Positions 20,662 through 30,537 of a DNA stretch of 64,000 bases are shown here, one piece after another. Position 1 is the first letter of the stretch. Each line of letters starts with the position of its first letter. This stretch comes from an uncultured Opitutales bacterium (GTDB taxonomy: Bacteria; Verrucomicrobiota; Verrucomicrobiia; Opitutales; UBA2995). The notes below the pieces were generated by a model. That model had not been told where the DNA came from. It saw only the letters and a program-made list of their open reading frames with translations, and ran no database searches. The stretch lies in the NCBI GenBank assembly GCA_938075565.1, contig CALJGU010000030.1, positions 1 to 64,000 of the forward strand, written 5' to 3'. Position numbers and translations under genes: made by a program.

Positions 20662-21636
20662 ATGAGCCGAAATTATAAAGACTTTGAGGTCGAGGAAGAA
20701 AAGAAGATCACCATGTATACGCGAAAGCTGTCGGACGACGAGGCCGACAAGCTGGAGAATTGGTGTAAGGGCCGCGGTTGGGGTGAAAACGAAGTAGCCT
20801 ATGCGCGCTTTGCCTTCAAGGGTCCAAAAATAAACTTGGTCATGTATACCAGCGGTAAGTTGGTGATTCAGGGTAAGATGACCCAAGACTTTGTGCAGGA
20901 TGTTATAGAGCCGGAAATCATCATGGTCGCTGAGTTGGGTTACGATGAGGTGCTTCATCCTGAATGGTTTGAACCGCATGCAGGTATGGATGAATCAGGT
21001 AAGGGTGATTTATTTGGGCCAGTGATCTGTGCCACAGTTATCGCCGATGGAGATATGGTTCGTAAATGGATGGATGCTGGAATTAAAGACAGTAAAAAGA
21101 TTGCTGATCCTCAGATCCTCCGACTCGAAAAAGTTATTTTAAGAACCAAAGGGGTGGTCGTTGAGAAATCCTTTTGTGGAATGTCTAAGTATAACGAGCT
21201 GATGGGGCGACCGAAGGCCAATTTGAATAAGCTCATCGCTTGGCTGCATGCCAAGGCGCTCGAAGCTGCACTTGATAAAAAGCATGTTCCCTGGGGAATG
21301 CTTGATCAATTCAGCAAGCAACCTCTGGTGCAAAAGCAGGTGAAGCGGAAAGATTTTGAATTAAAGATGGAAACCAAGGCTGAGTCCGACCCGGTTGTTG
21401 CGGCGGCTTCCATCATCGCTCGTGCGGAATTCCTCCGACAGTTGAGAAAAGTTTCCACCGGATTTGGTGAGGAGTTACTAAAAGGTGCGGGAGCTGCAAC
21501 CAAAGCTCAGGGCGTTAAGCTGGTTGAAAAGCTTGGCCCCGATCGCTTGGGAGAATTTGCCAAAATGCATTTCAAAACTAGTTACGAAATCCTTGGACTT
21601 CCCGTTCCACAAAAAACGACTTGGGTGAAGAGATAG
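20662..21636 (+). CDS. rnhC: Ribonuclease HIII
   Basis: N-terminal substrate-binding domain plus GMDESGKGDLFGPVICA, KDSKKIAD, catalytic C-terminal segment. Confidence 0.9.
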   Translation: MSRNYKDFEVEEEKKITMYTRKLSDDEADKLENWCKGRGWGENEVAYARFAFKGPKINLVMYTSGKLVIQGKMTQDFVQDVIEPEIIMVAELGYDEVLHPEWFEPHAGMDESGKGDLFGPVICATVIADGDMVRKWMDAGIKDSKKIADPQILRLEKVILRTKGVVVEKSFCGMSKYNELMGRPKANLNKLIAWLHAKALEAALDKKHVPWGMLDQFSKQPLVQKQVKRKDFELKMETKAESDPVVAAASIIARAEFLRQLRKVSTGFGEELLKGAGAATKAQGVKLVEKLGPDRLGEFAKMHFKTSYEILGLPVPQKTTWVKR

Positions 21637-21640
21637 GTCC

Positions 21641-22342
21641 ATGCAGCTCCTCGACTTTGATCTGCAACACCTGGAGGACGTTCCTGCAGTCATTGGAGTA
21701 GACGAAGCGGGCAGGGGACCTCTAGCTGGGCCGGTCAGTGCGGCGGCTGTTTATTTAAGGAAAGACTTTTATCAATCAGAATGGGCGGCTGAGAATGCGA
21801 CGGAGATTAATGACTCCAAGCAATTAACTGAGAAGAAGCGCGAACACTTGTTCGAGGCCATTATCCAGGCAGAGCCGGGGTTGATTCATTTCGCCAGTTT
21901 CATGGCCGACATCGATGATATCGAGTCACTCAACATCCTAGGGGCGACCCGGAAATCGATGGCTAATTGTATTCAACAGCTTCAATCCTTGGACGATTGT
22001 CCCTTCCAGGTGCCAGACGAAGGAAACGATTGGCTATTTCGTGAATCCGAAGGATCAACCGTGGCTCGTATCTTGGTTGATGGAAAACCACTGAAGCCAT
22101 TCCCATTCGTTCATACCGCGATTGTAAAGGGTGACGGCAAGTCCCTGGCTATTGCCATGGCGTCCATCATAGCCAAAGTTACGCGAGATCGCTATATGCA
22201 AAAGCAAGCGGAGCGTTATCCTGCCTATGGATTTACTTCCAATAAAGGCTATGGGACCAAGAAGCACATCGAGGCTTTAAAGTCACATGGCCCCTGTAAA
22301 ATTCATCGACCCAGCTTCCTAAACAACATTCTCTCTACCTAG
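21641..22342 (+). CDS. rnhB: Ribonuclease HII
   Basis: GVDEAGRGPLAGPVSAAAV, NDSKQLTEKKRE, ILVDGKPLKPF, AMASIIAKVTRD. Confidence 0.92.
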   Translation: MQLLDFDLQHLEDVPAVIGVDEAGRGPLAGPVSAAAVYLRKDFYQSEWAAENATEINDSKQLTEKKREHLFEAIIQAEPGLIHFASFMADIDDIESLNILGATRKSMANCIQQLQSLDDCPFQVPDEGNDWLFRESEGSTVARILVDGKPLKPFPFVHTAIVKGDGKSLAIAMASIIAKVTRDRYMQKQAERYPAYGFTSNKGYGTKKHIEALKSHGPCKIHRPSFLNNILST

Positions 22343-22343
22343 T

Positions 22344-23912
22344 ATGAATCGCGCACGAGGTATCGCACGTATCAAATCCGAATCTCTCCCCTGGGATATG
22401 GTCATTATTGGTGGAGGAGCTACCGGATTGGGTTGTGCCTTGGATTCCGTCTCCAGGGGCTATCGAACATTGTTGCTGGAACAGGCGGACTTCTCCAACG
22501 GAACGTCGAGTCGCAGTACCAAGTTGATCCATGGAGGCGTTCGATACTTGCGACAGGGAAACGTATCATTGGTTAAAGAGTCCTTGGCTGAACGCGGTTG
22601 GCTTTTAAACCATTTGCCTCATCTGGTAACACCGCAGCTATTTCTTATACCCACCTATTCCTGGGTTGAAACCTGGTACTATCGCATGGGACTTTGGATG
22701 TATGATCGCCTGGCAGGAAGCCTGCGAATTCATTCCTCCAAGCGCTGCAACAAAGAGCAGGCGCTTGAGCGAGTTCCTGCTTTAAAATCGGATACCCTCG
22801 CTGGTGGGGTGGTCTATTGGGATGGTCAATTCGATGATGCTCGGTTGTGTGTGCAGACAGTGAAGACCATTTGGAGGCGTGGTCATTTGGCTCTCAACTA
22901 TATGAAAGTGACCCGGCTCAACAAAGAGGCCGGTCGAGTAACCGGTATTGAAGTTCTTGATACGGTCGGTAATGAAACCTTTTCGATCAATGCCCGTGTC
23001 GTTATTCAAGCCACTGGAATCTTTTCTGACACGATCCGTGCCGAAGACACTCCGAATGTGAAGCCGATCATTCGTTCTAGTCGAGGAAGCCACTTGGTTG
23101 TAGATGGAGATTTTCTTCCAAACGGAAACGCCATCATGGTGCCGAAAACATCTGACGGGCGCTTATTGTTTCTAGTCCCCTGGTTGGGGAAAGTAATTGT
23201 TGGGACGACCGACGTGCCCGATGACGATCTCTGCCTGGAACCGAAGCCAACAGAAGAAGAAATAGAATTCATGTTGGAGAATGCGGCTCCCTATCTGACT
23301 CGTCCCATTGAGAAGAAAGATATCCGCAGCGTGTATTCCGGTCTCCGCCCGCTAGTTATGGATCCGAAAAAACAGGGCGATACATCCGCCCTTTCACGGA
23401 ATCATGTCATCGAAGTGAGTCCCTCAGGTTTGATAACGATTGCCGGTGGTAAATGGACAACTTTTCGGAAGATGGGAGAGGATGCCATCGATAAGGCTAT
23501 CGAAGTGGGGCAACTCGCCGAACGAGCCTCCCGTTCCATGGCTACTCGTTACTCGGCTTACGACGAAGACCTTCCCAAAGAGCCCACTCGGTTTGGCCAA
23601 TTTGGGCTCGATGCCAGGCATTTGAAGACGATGATTTCCTGGAAACCGAAATTGGACGAAGCCATCCACGAGCGATTACCCTATTGTTGGGCTGAGGTCT
23701 TATGGGCCATTGAAAACGAACTCGTGGAATCGGTAGAAGATGTTTTATCGCGCCGAACACGTTCTTTACTGCTTGATGCGCAGGCGGCTATCGAAGCCGC
23801 TCCAGAAGTCGCCCGGTTCATGGCCAAGAAAATGGATCGTGATGAAGCTTGGATTCAATCTTCCGTTGATTCCTTTTTGGAAATCGCAAATAACTATTTA
23901 CCAAAATCATGA
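22344..23912 (+). CDS. glpD: Glycerol-3-phosphate dehydrogenase (FAD-dependent)
   Basis: FAD motif VIIGGGATGLGCALD; SSRSTKLIHGGVRYL; GGKWTTFRKMGEDAID. Confidence 0.9.
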   Translation: MNRARGIARIKSESLPWDMVIIGGGATGLGCALDSVSRGYRTLLLEQADFSNGTSSRSTKLIHGGVRYLRQGNVSLVKESLAERGWLLNHLPHLVTPQLFLIPTYSWVETWYYRMGLWMYDRLAGSLRIHSSKRCNKEQALERVPALKSDTLAGGVVYWDGQFDDARLCVQTVKTIWRRGHLALNYMKVTRLNKEAGRVTGIEVLDTVGNETFSINARVVIQATGIFSDTIRAEDTPNVKPIIRSSRGSHLVVDGDFLPNGNAIMVPKTSDGRLLFLVPWLGKVIVGTTDVPDDDLCLEPKPTEEEIEFMLENAAPYLTRPIEKKDIRSVYSGLRPLVMDPKKQGDTSALSRNHVIEVSPSGLITIAGGKWTTFRKMGEDAIDKAIEVGQLAERASRSMATRYSAYDEDLPKEPTRFGQFGLDARHLKTMISWKPKLDEAIHERLPYCWAEVLWAIENELVESVEDVLSRRTRSLLLDAQAAIEAAPEVARFMAKKMDRDEAWIQSSVDSFLEIANNYLPKS

Positions 23913-24346
23913 AGGATAATCTAAAACAACTCCACCAGAAGGCGCGTTTGGCGCGTGATCCAATTGCTACTGAGGCCTACGGCGCTGCGCTAGCTGCTAT
24001 TCAAGAAGGCGAAGTCCGAGCAAATAAGGACTTTGATGAGGCTCAGCAGATCCAAGTGGTGCAGAAGGAGGCTGGTAAATTCAAAGAGTCTGCTGAGGCC
24101 TTTGCCAAGGCAAGTCGCGATGACAAGGCAGGTGAGTTAAATCAATGTGTTGAATTACTTACAGCCCTGCTCCCGGCCAAGCTGGAAGAAAGTGCCTATC
24201 CTGAATTAGTTGCCAAAGCGATTGAAGCGACGGTTGCTAGTAGCATGAAAGAAATGGGAATCGTGATGGGGCAGCTAAAGAAAGAGCATGGAGCTGCATT
24301 GGATATGAAGATCGCCTCGGCCCAAGTGAAGGCTGCGTTATCCTAA
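23909..24346 (+). CDS. GatB/YqeY domain-containing protein
   Basis: Overall YqeY-like composition; C-terminal MGIVMGQLKKEHGAALDMKIASAQVKAAL. Confidence 0.8.
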   Translation: MKDNLKQLHQKARLARDPIATEAYGAALAAIQEGEVRANKDFDEAQQIQVVQKEAGKFKESAEAFAKASRDDKAGELNQCVELLTALLPAKLEESAYPELVAKAIEATVASSMKEMGIVMGQLKKEHGAALDMKIASAQVKAALS

Positions 24347-24417
24347 AACAGTTTTGGTTTTAATTATCTGGAACGACATGAGTGGAGGCTCTACGGTGCC
24401 CCTCCCTGAATTTTATT

Positions 24418-25176
24418 ATGAGCCAACAAGAGCTATTACTCGGTGTTAACATCGATCACTGCGCAACGGTCAGACAAGCCCGGTATCGTGAGTCCGCTGA
24501 AACAACGGGCGGAATTGTGGAGCCGGATCCTGTATTTTTTGCCCAGCAATGTGAGATTGCTGGAGCTGATAGTATAACCGTTCACTTGCGTGAAGACCGG
24601 CGCCATATGCAAGAGCGTGACGTGGAGCGACTTCGTGAGTGTCTTCGGATTCCCTTGAATCTGGAAATGGCAGCTACGGATGCGATGCTGGACTTTGCCT
24701 TAGAGTTGAAACCTGACTACGCCTGCATCGTTCCCGAAAGTCGGGAGGAGATTACAACCGAAGGAGGACTTGATGTCATCGAGTTCAAAGATCGAGTTGC
24801 CAAGGTCGTCAATGGCCTGAATGAGGCCGGCGTCATTGTAAGTCTATTCATCGACCCAGAGCCGGCGCATATCCAGGCTTCGGCTGATTTAGGAGCGACT
24901 GCAGTGGAGCTTCATACTGGGGCCTACTCGAATGCTTATTATTCTTCGGAACGGGAGAATGAGTTTTCACGACTCAAATCCGGCGCGGAATTGGGTCACG
25001 GGTGTGGATTACAGATTAATGCAGGCCATGGCATCAATTACGTGAACGTGAGTGAAGTTCGTACGCTTCCGCACTTACATGAATTGAACATCGGGCATAG
25101 TCTTGTCAGCCGTGCGTTATTCACGGGTGTTCAAGAATCGGTGCGCGAGATGAGGAGGTTGATGAATGTCCTATGA
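24418..25176 (+). CDS. pdxJ: Pyridoxine 5'-phosphate synthase
   Basis: LGVNIDHCATVRQARY, ITVHLREDRRHM, NLEMAAT, VSLFIDPEP, INAGHGINYVNV. Confidence 0.95.
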   Translation: MSQQELLLGVNIDHCATVRQARYRESAETTGGIVEPDPVFFAQQCEIAGADSITVHLREDRRHMQERDVERLRECLRIPLNLEMAATDAMLDFALELKPDYACIVPESREEITTEGGLDVIEFKDRVAKVVNGLNEAGVIVSLFIDPEPAHIQASADLGATAVELHTGAYSNAYYSSERENEFSRLKSGAELGHGCGLQINAGHGINYVNVSEVRTLPHLHELNIGHSLVSRALFTGVQESVREMRRLMNVL

Positions 25177-25615
25177 GGAATCCAGCCTGACTGAGTTGGC
25201 TGCGACTTTTCCCGCTGGAGCCACCTTTCTCAATGTGGGCGTTGACGTGATCGAAGTCGAGCGTGTGCGAGAAGTCTATGAACGACAAAAAGATCGTTTC
25301 CTCAAACGTGTATTCACTCAAGAGGAGCAAGATTACTGTATGAGTAAATCCAATCCGTTTCCGCATTTAGCGGTACGGTTTGCAGCAAAGGAAGCGGTCT
25401 CAAAAAGCTTTTCTACAGGAATTGGAAAACTCTTCAGTTGGACCTCCTGCTCTATTTACCATGGCTCGCGTATGGAGCCACTTGTGCGTTTCGATGATCT
25501 GAGTAAAGCTTTGTTGGAAACACTAGGGGCTACGGATGTTCGTATCACATTATCCCATACAAGCACTACCGCAGTGGCTGTTGCAGTTTTAGTAAGCGAA
25601 ACCAAAGGCGAATAA
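25166..25615 (+). CDS. acpS: Holo-[acyl-carrier-protein] synthase
   Basis: VGVDVIEVERV, RVFTQEEQDYC, RFAAKEAVSKSF, ITLSHTSTTAVAVAV. Confidence 0.92.
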   Translation: MSYEESSLTELAATFPAGATFLNVGVDVIEVERVREVYERQKDRFLKRVFTQEEQDYCMSKSNPFPHLAVRFAAKEAVSKSFSTGIGKLFSWTSCSIYHGSRMEPLVRFDDLSKALLETLGATDVRITLSHTSTTAVAVAVLVSETKGE

Positions 25616-25616
25616 G

Positions 25617-27185
25617 ATGACCCTTCGAGATCCCGGCTACATGCATCCAGTACTTGATTGTGCCGAGTCTCAAACTTTTGAGAAAGACTACGTTCAAGAC
25701 GATGAAGTAGAAGAGTGGAAGGCTATGAATTGTGCTGGCGCAGCAATCGCTCACCAGGCACAGCTTGATGTTCAGGAGGTATTGGGAGAGAGACCGATAC
25801 GTCGTGCACTCATACTTGTTGGCAAAGGACACAATGGGGGTGATGCATTGATTGCTACAGGCCATATCCTGACTTCGAATATCGAGGCACAGGCAGACTT
25901 GGTTTTTCCTTATGGGCTAGGGCACCTGCGACCCTTAGTCAGTCGATGCCTGGACCAGTTGCAGGCAGCATGTGGTAATAGGCTTCGTTACCTATCATTA
26001 AGATCTGGAGACCAGGGCACCATTGAAGGGCAGTTGAGATTATTTCTCGGAGACGAAGGGTTTGATCTTTGTCTGGATGGCATTTTGGGGATGCAATTTA
26101 AGCCTCCTCTTCGCATGCCGGCCTTGGAGCTACTGAAATGGACGAATGCTCACGAAGGAATCGCCTGTCGAATTGCGGTCGATCTTCCTAGTGGGATAGG
26201 GGATGATGCCGATCAGGATGCATTTCGAGCCGACTTCACTTACGCTACCGGAATTGCCAAGTCGGCTTTGTTCGCATCTGCAAATCGATCAAAGGTAGGT
26301 CGTATCCGCTATCTTGACATCGGGTTTTTCGAGCAATCTGTAGAGGCCAGCCGTTACGTATTGTCCAAAGCTATCCTGGCTTTTCAAAGAAGCCTGCGTT
26401 TGTCACAGACGCACAAGAAAACTTATGGACATGTCTTTTTACTGGGCGGTTCGACCACCATGCCTGGAGCTATATTGATGGCGACTCGATCTGCACTTAA
26501 AAGCGGAGTGGGCCTGGTTACCTGTTTCGTCCCGGAAAGTATCGTTGCTGAAGCAGCGGCAAAGATTCCTGAAGCCATGTGGGTAGGTTTGCCCGAGATC
26601 CCAGATCATGGGGGATTGGCCCTGGAAGGTATTGGTCTGATTCGCCAGCATGCCAAAAAAGCAAGTGGGTGGGTCATCGGCCCGGGAATGGGTACGCATG
26701 ATGAGACAGCAACTTTGATTGAAGAGGCACTTGCATTGAGTGATGCTCCAGTATTGCTCGATGCAGATGGATTACGCCCGAGCATCGTTGCTCGTGATTG
26801 GCAGGGCCGATCTTGCGTAGTCAGTCCTCACGTTGGAGAATTTAATCGGCTCTTAGGTCGTGAGTTGAATACTCCCGTTTCCGAGATGGATGTTTTGAAG
26901 TTCGCCAAGGATACCGGTTGCGTTGTCATCATGAAAGGATCGCCTACTTTAATCTCAGACGGGGAACTTGCTGTATACTCCTGTGCCGGTGGTCCAGTCT
27001 TGGCGCGGGGTGGTAGTGGCGATATTTTGTCGGGTCTCGTAGGGGGACGCATTGCTATCCCGGATAATGATTTATTGGTGTCCGTCGCTGAAGGGGTAGC
27101 CTGGCAAGGCAGCGCGGCAGATGCCATGGCCCAACGGCAAGGACAAGTGGCTGCGCAAGCGACTGATATTTTGAGTTTTCTTTAA
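25617..27185 (+). CDS. nnrD: Bifunctional NAD(P)H-hydrate epimerase / ADP-dependent NAD(P)H-hydrate dehydratase
   Basis: N-terminal YjeF_N (GKGHNGGDALI) and C-terminal carbohydrate-kinase-like (GGPVLARGGSGDILSGLVGG). Confidence 0.9.
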   Translation: MTLRDPGYMHPVLDCAESQTFEKDYVQDDEVEEWKAMNCAGAAIAHQAQLDVQEVLGERPIRRALILVGKGHNGGDALIATGHILTSNIEAQADLVFPYGLGHLRPLVSRCLDQLQAACGNRLRYLSLRSGDQGTIEGQLRLFLGDEGFDLCLDGILGMQFKPPLRMPALELLKWTNAHEGIACRIAVDLPSGIGDDADQDAFRADFTYATGIAKSALFASANRSKVGRIRYLDIGFFEQSVEASRYVLSKAILAFQRSLRLSQTHKKTYGHVFLLGGSTTMPGAILMATRSALKSGVGLVTCFVPESIVAEAAAKIPEAMWVGLPEIPDHGGLALEGIGLIRQHAKKASGWVIGPGMGTHDETATLIEEALALSDAPVLLDADGLRPSIVARDWQGRSCVVSPHVGEFNRLLGRELNTPVSEMDVLKFAKDTGCVVIMKGSPTLISDGELAVYSCAGGPVLARGGSGDILSGLVGGRIAIPDNDLLVSVAEGVAWQGSAADAMAQRQGQVAAQATDILSFL

Positions 27186-27227
27186 GGCGGGATTGATGCA
27201 GGGTAGTTACTAACTCTCTGATTCTCA

Positions 27228-28337
27228 ATGGAACTCAATCGTTACAACGCCTTCATCGTTCTAAATGATTTGCCGAATATTGGGCCTATCACTCTTCGGC
27301 GATTATTGGATGCATTTCACGGAGATCCGGTGTCGATTTTCAATGCTAGTTCCAGCCAGCTGAAGAGTGTCAAGGGTGTCGGTGACGCCATTGTGAATAC
27401 CTTACGTTCTTGGCAAACGCATCTCGACCTCGAAAAACAGCTCAGGCAAATGGAGCAATCCGGGATTCGATTTGTAATTACAGAATCGGACGAATATCCC
27501 TCATTGTTGAAGGAGATCTATGACCCCCTATTGGGCTGTATTGGAAAGGTGAATATGATCTGGACCGACCCGCTGTCGCCATTGTCGGCAGTCGGAAGAC
27601 TTCAGTTTATGGTAGGCAAGTCGCACGTAAGTTAGGTTGTGAGCTGGCGCGTTGCGGGTTTTGCATTGTGAGTGGCGGTGCGCGCGGAGTGGATACCGAA
27701 GCTCACAAAGGAGCCTTGGAAGTAGATGGGAAAACCATCGCTGTGATGGGATGTGGCATGGACATCGTCTATCCCGCTGAGAATTTTGAATTGTTTAATC
27801 AAATTGCCCAGACGGGTGCGGTAGTGAGTGAGTTCCCATTTGGTCGGCGGGCTGACCGTCATCCCCATGCGCAACCGTATTGTAAGCGGCATGTGCCAGG
27901 GTTTGATTGTGGTAGAGTCGGACCTCTACTGCGGTAGTATGATTTCTGCCCGGTTTGCTGCTGAGCAAAGTAGGACCGTGTTTGCCGTGCCTGGGCGCAT
28001 TGATCAATCGACCAGTCGTGGTTGCCATCAATTGATTCGGGAAGGTGCCAGCTTATTGGCTAAGCCCGAAGATGTGGTAGAAGAGCTTGGCTACTTGTTG
28101 ATCGACAAGTCGACCAACGAGCCGGCGGAAGCCGTCAGCCAATCGTTTCAATTATCAGAGGATGAGCAGCTGATCATGAAACAATTTGAAGGAGGGGAAG
28201 TGCTCGATATGGATCGCCTGATTGATCGAACTGGAAAATCTTCACCCTAATTGGCATCGACCTTGATGCTACTGGAGCTTAAGCATTTGATCGTGAAACG
28301 CTTCGACGGCACGTTTGAAGCGAGTCTTAATTTTTAG
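27228..28337 (+). pseudogene. dprA: DNA processing protein DprA, degraded (two frameshifts and one in-frame stop)
   Basis: Fragments in frames 0, 2, 0: ...YPSLLKEIYDP / GEYDLDRPAVAIVGSRKTSVYGRQVARKLGCELARCGFCIVSGGARGVDTEAHKGAL...SEFPFGRRADR / PMRNRIVSGMCQGLIVVESDLYCGSMISARFAAEQSRTVFAVPG; lesions near 27524-27528 and 27858-27866; TAA at 28248 followed in frame by LASTLMLLELKHLIVKRFDGTFEASLNF*. Confidence 0.88.
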
Positions 28338-29742
28338 CAGGGCTAGCTGCCTTGTCCTTCAGGATCAGTCTAAGGACCCCAAACGTTGCCAACGCCGACA
28401 ATATCCCTGGCGCACCTTCGTAGAATTGCTGCCCTAGTCCTGAAGCCCTCCACGAGAATGCCACCGTCATTCCCACGAGCATCATGAGAAAGCAGAGCCA
28501 CTCGCGTGGACGAGCACCGAGTGCATGAATGATGACGAGTGGGCCGATTGAGCAGGCAAGCGCGGTCCATGCAAATATGACCAGGTTGAAAACGCTGGCC
28601 GTGGCAAATAAGGCGATAGCCAAGGAACCAATAGTAATGATGAGAGTGGAAATACGTTTCCCGTTGGCTCCTTTCCAGAGATTGAAGTCTTCACTGAGAA
28701 CAGCCGAGCAACTAAGCACTTGAGAATCTGTTGTGGACATACTCGCCGCAAAGACCCCACCAAGAATCACTCCGACCGCCAGGCCCGGCATTAGGATCTG
28801 AGACAATTCGGGGAGTGCGAGTTCTGGATCAAAGCCGCTCGCTTGGGTGATGTAGAGTCGGGTAGCCAAACCTACTCCCAAAATGGCTAATAGAAAACTA
28901 CCGCTCCAGAGGAAGTACAGGAACCCCGTCTTCTTTATATGTTCGGTTTTATCCAACGCCATGAAACGAATCATGACCTGAGGCTGCCCTGTGACTCCTA
29001 TGCCATTAAACAACCATCCGAAGGCAAACAACAGGGTCGCTTGGATGGATCCGAAGCGAGTCACTCCCGGATCGAGATAACCGGGTTCTACCAACTTCAG
29101 TTTCTCCACAAATACTGTGACTCCCCCTACGTGGACGATGGCCGAAATCAGCAGGAGCAAAATCGCCGTCATCATGAGAATCGACTGTGCCGCATCTGTC
29201 CAAATAGAGGCTCGTAGACCTCCAAAGAGACAATAAACGAGTATTAGACCTGCGCCGATCAGGGCACCCGAAACCGTCGGCCAACCGAATATCGCATACA
29301 GTGCTTTTCCTCCGGCGTTTAGCTGGGCACCCGCATAGGTGCACAAGAAGATTAGGGTGAGTATCCCGACAGCGATTCTAAGGTATCTATAACTTCCCGA
29401 ATGCCATCGGCTCAATAGTTCAGCAAAGGTCGAGACCTTTGTGTCCTCGGTCGCTTTTCTCAGGTGTCGGTGAACGAAACTGTAGGCAATGACATCCCCG
29501 AATAGAAATCCGCAGATAAGGCAAATAGCTGAAATGCCATAGGTATAGATATAGCCGATTAGTCCAATGAACATGTAGCCACTGTATTTTGTGGCGGCGG
29601 CCGAGAGTGCGGTGAGTAGGGGATTAACCGTTTGGCCGGCCAACAAGTAATCATTGCCTGCCGAAGTTCGCTTCTTATTGGACCAGAGCCCAATTCCAGC
29701 GAACACAGCTAGGAAAAATATAAAACCCGCTATCTCCAACAT
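28327..29742 (-). CDS. Sodium:solute symporter family protein
   Basis: Multi-TM SSF architecture; NDYLLAGQTVNPLLTALSAAATKYSGYMFIG; GGVFAASMSTTDSQVLSCSAVLSEDF. Confidence 0.88.
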   Translation of the reverse strand: MLEIAGFIFFLAVFAGIGLWSNKKRTSAGNDYLLAGQTVNPLLTALSAAATKYSGYMFIGLIGYIYTYGISAICLICGFLFGDVIAYSFVHRHLRKATEDTKVSTFAELLSRWHSGSYRYLRIAVGILTLIFLCTYAGAQLNAGGKALYAIFGWPTVSGALIGAGLILVYCLFGGLRASIWTDAAQSILMMTAILLLLISAIVHVGGVTVFVEKLKLVEPGYLDPGVTRFGSIQATLLFAFGWLFNGIGVTGQPQVMIRFMALDKTEHIKKTGFLYFLWSGSFLLAILGVGLATRLYITQASGFDPELALPELSQILMPGLAVGVILGGVFAASMSTTDSQVLSCSAVLSEDFNLWKGANGKRISTLIITIGSLAIALFATASVFNLVIFAWTALACSIGPLVIIHALGARPREWLCFLMMLVGMTVAFSWRASGLGQQFYEGAPGILSALATFGVLRLILKDKAASPAKN

Positions 29743-29748
29743 GCCCTA

Positions 29749-30093
29749 TCAACCTGGAGGCCAACTCATTTGTCGTCCACCAAGAAGATGAACGTGTAGA
29801 TGGGGAACGGCTTCACCACCATGCGGACCATTGTTGATTACAATACGAAAGCCATCATCCAATCCGACTTTCTTGGCTACGTCTCTAGCGGTGAGTAGCA
29901 AGTGTCCCAGTACGGCTTGGTCTTCGTCTTCAGCCAAAGCCGTTCGAACAATGGGCTTTTTAGGAATAACAATAATATGGACCGGGGCTTGAGGATCGAT
30001 ATCTCGAATGGCAACGCAGAGATCGTCCTCGTGCTCAAAGTTTCCCGGGATCTCTCCATTGATGATTTTAGTGAATAGGGATGGTTCTGACAT
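29749..30093 (-). CDS. HIT family (histidine triad) protein
   Basis: LFTKIINGEIP, GPHGGEAVPHLHVHLLGGRQMSWPPG. Confidence 0.93.
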   Translation of the reverse strand: MSEPSLFTKIINGEIPGNFEHEDDLCVAIRDIDPQAPVHIIVIPKKPIVRTALAEDEDQAVLGHLLLTARDVAKKVGLDDGFRIVINNGPHGGEAVPHLHVHLLGGRQMSWPPG

Positions 30094-30108
30094 GAGATGT
30101 ATAAAAAC

Positions 30109-30134
30109 TATTTTAACCGCAGATGAACGCGGAT
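30109..30134 (+). repeat. Left terminal inverted repeat of GxxExxY cassette
   Basis: TATTTTAACCGCAGATGAACGCGGAT; 25/26 identical to reverse complement of 30525-30550. Confidence 0.9.
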
Positions 30135-30537
30135 TCACTCAGATGGATTATGAATAATTCTCTCAAACTCCAGTTTTGGGTGTTTGAAGTTATGAAGCAA
30201 GCCAAGTCGGAGGCCAGTTACCTTTAAGTAATTTAGCATCTGGCCGCGTTCGCGATCTGTTATCCTATCAATCGTTTTGGTATCCACGATTAATTTCCCA
30301 AATGCGATTAGATCGGGGATAAATTTCCCAATTTCTACTCCTTCATATTCGATAGGATAGCTTGCTTGCTGATTATAAGAAATTTAACTTTTGTGGAAGC
30401 CAACTACCAGTGCATTCTCGCAGATCTTCTCTTGGAAGCCATGACCGACTTTATTGAGAATATTTATTGCTAAACCTATGATTTTATATGTTTCATCTTT
30501 CAGATATTCATCTGATTTGTGTTCATCCGCGTCCATC
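30135..30537 (-). pseudogene. GxxExxY family protein, interrupted by an in-frame TAA
   Basis: Reverse-strand translation MDADEHKSDEYLKDETYKIIGLAINILNKVGHGFQEKICENALVVGFHKS*ISYNQQASYPIEYEGVEIGKFIPDLIAFGKLIVDTKTIDRITDRERGQMLNYLKVTGLRLGLLHNFKHPKLEFERIIHNPSE*; stop at 30386-30384. Confidence 0.88.
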
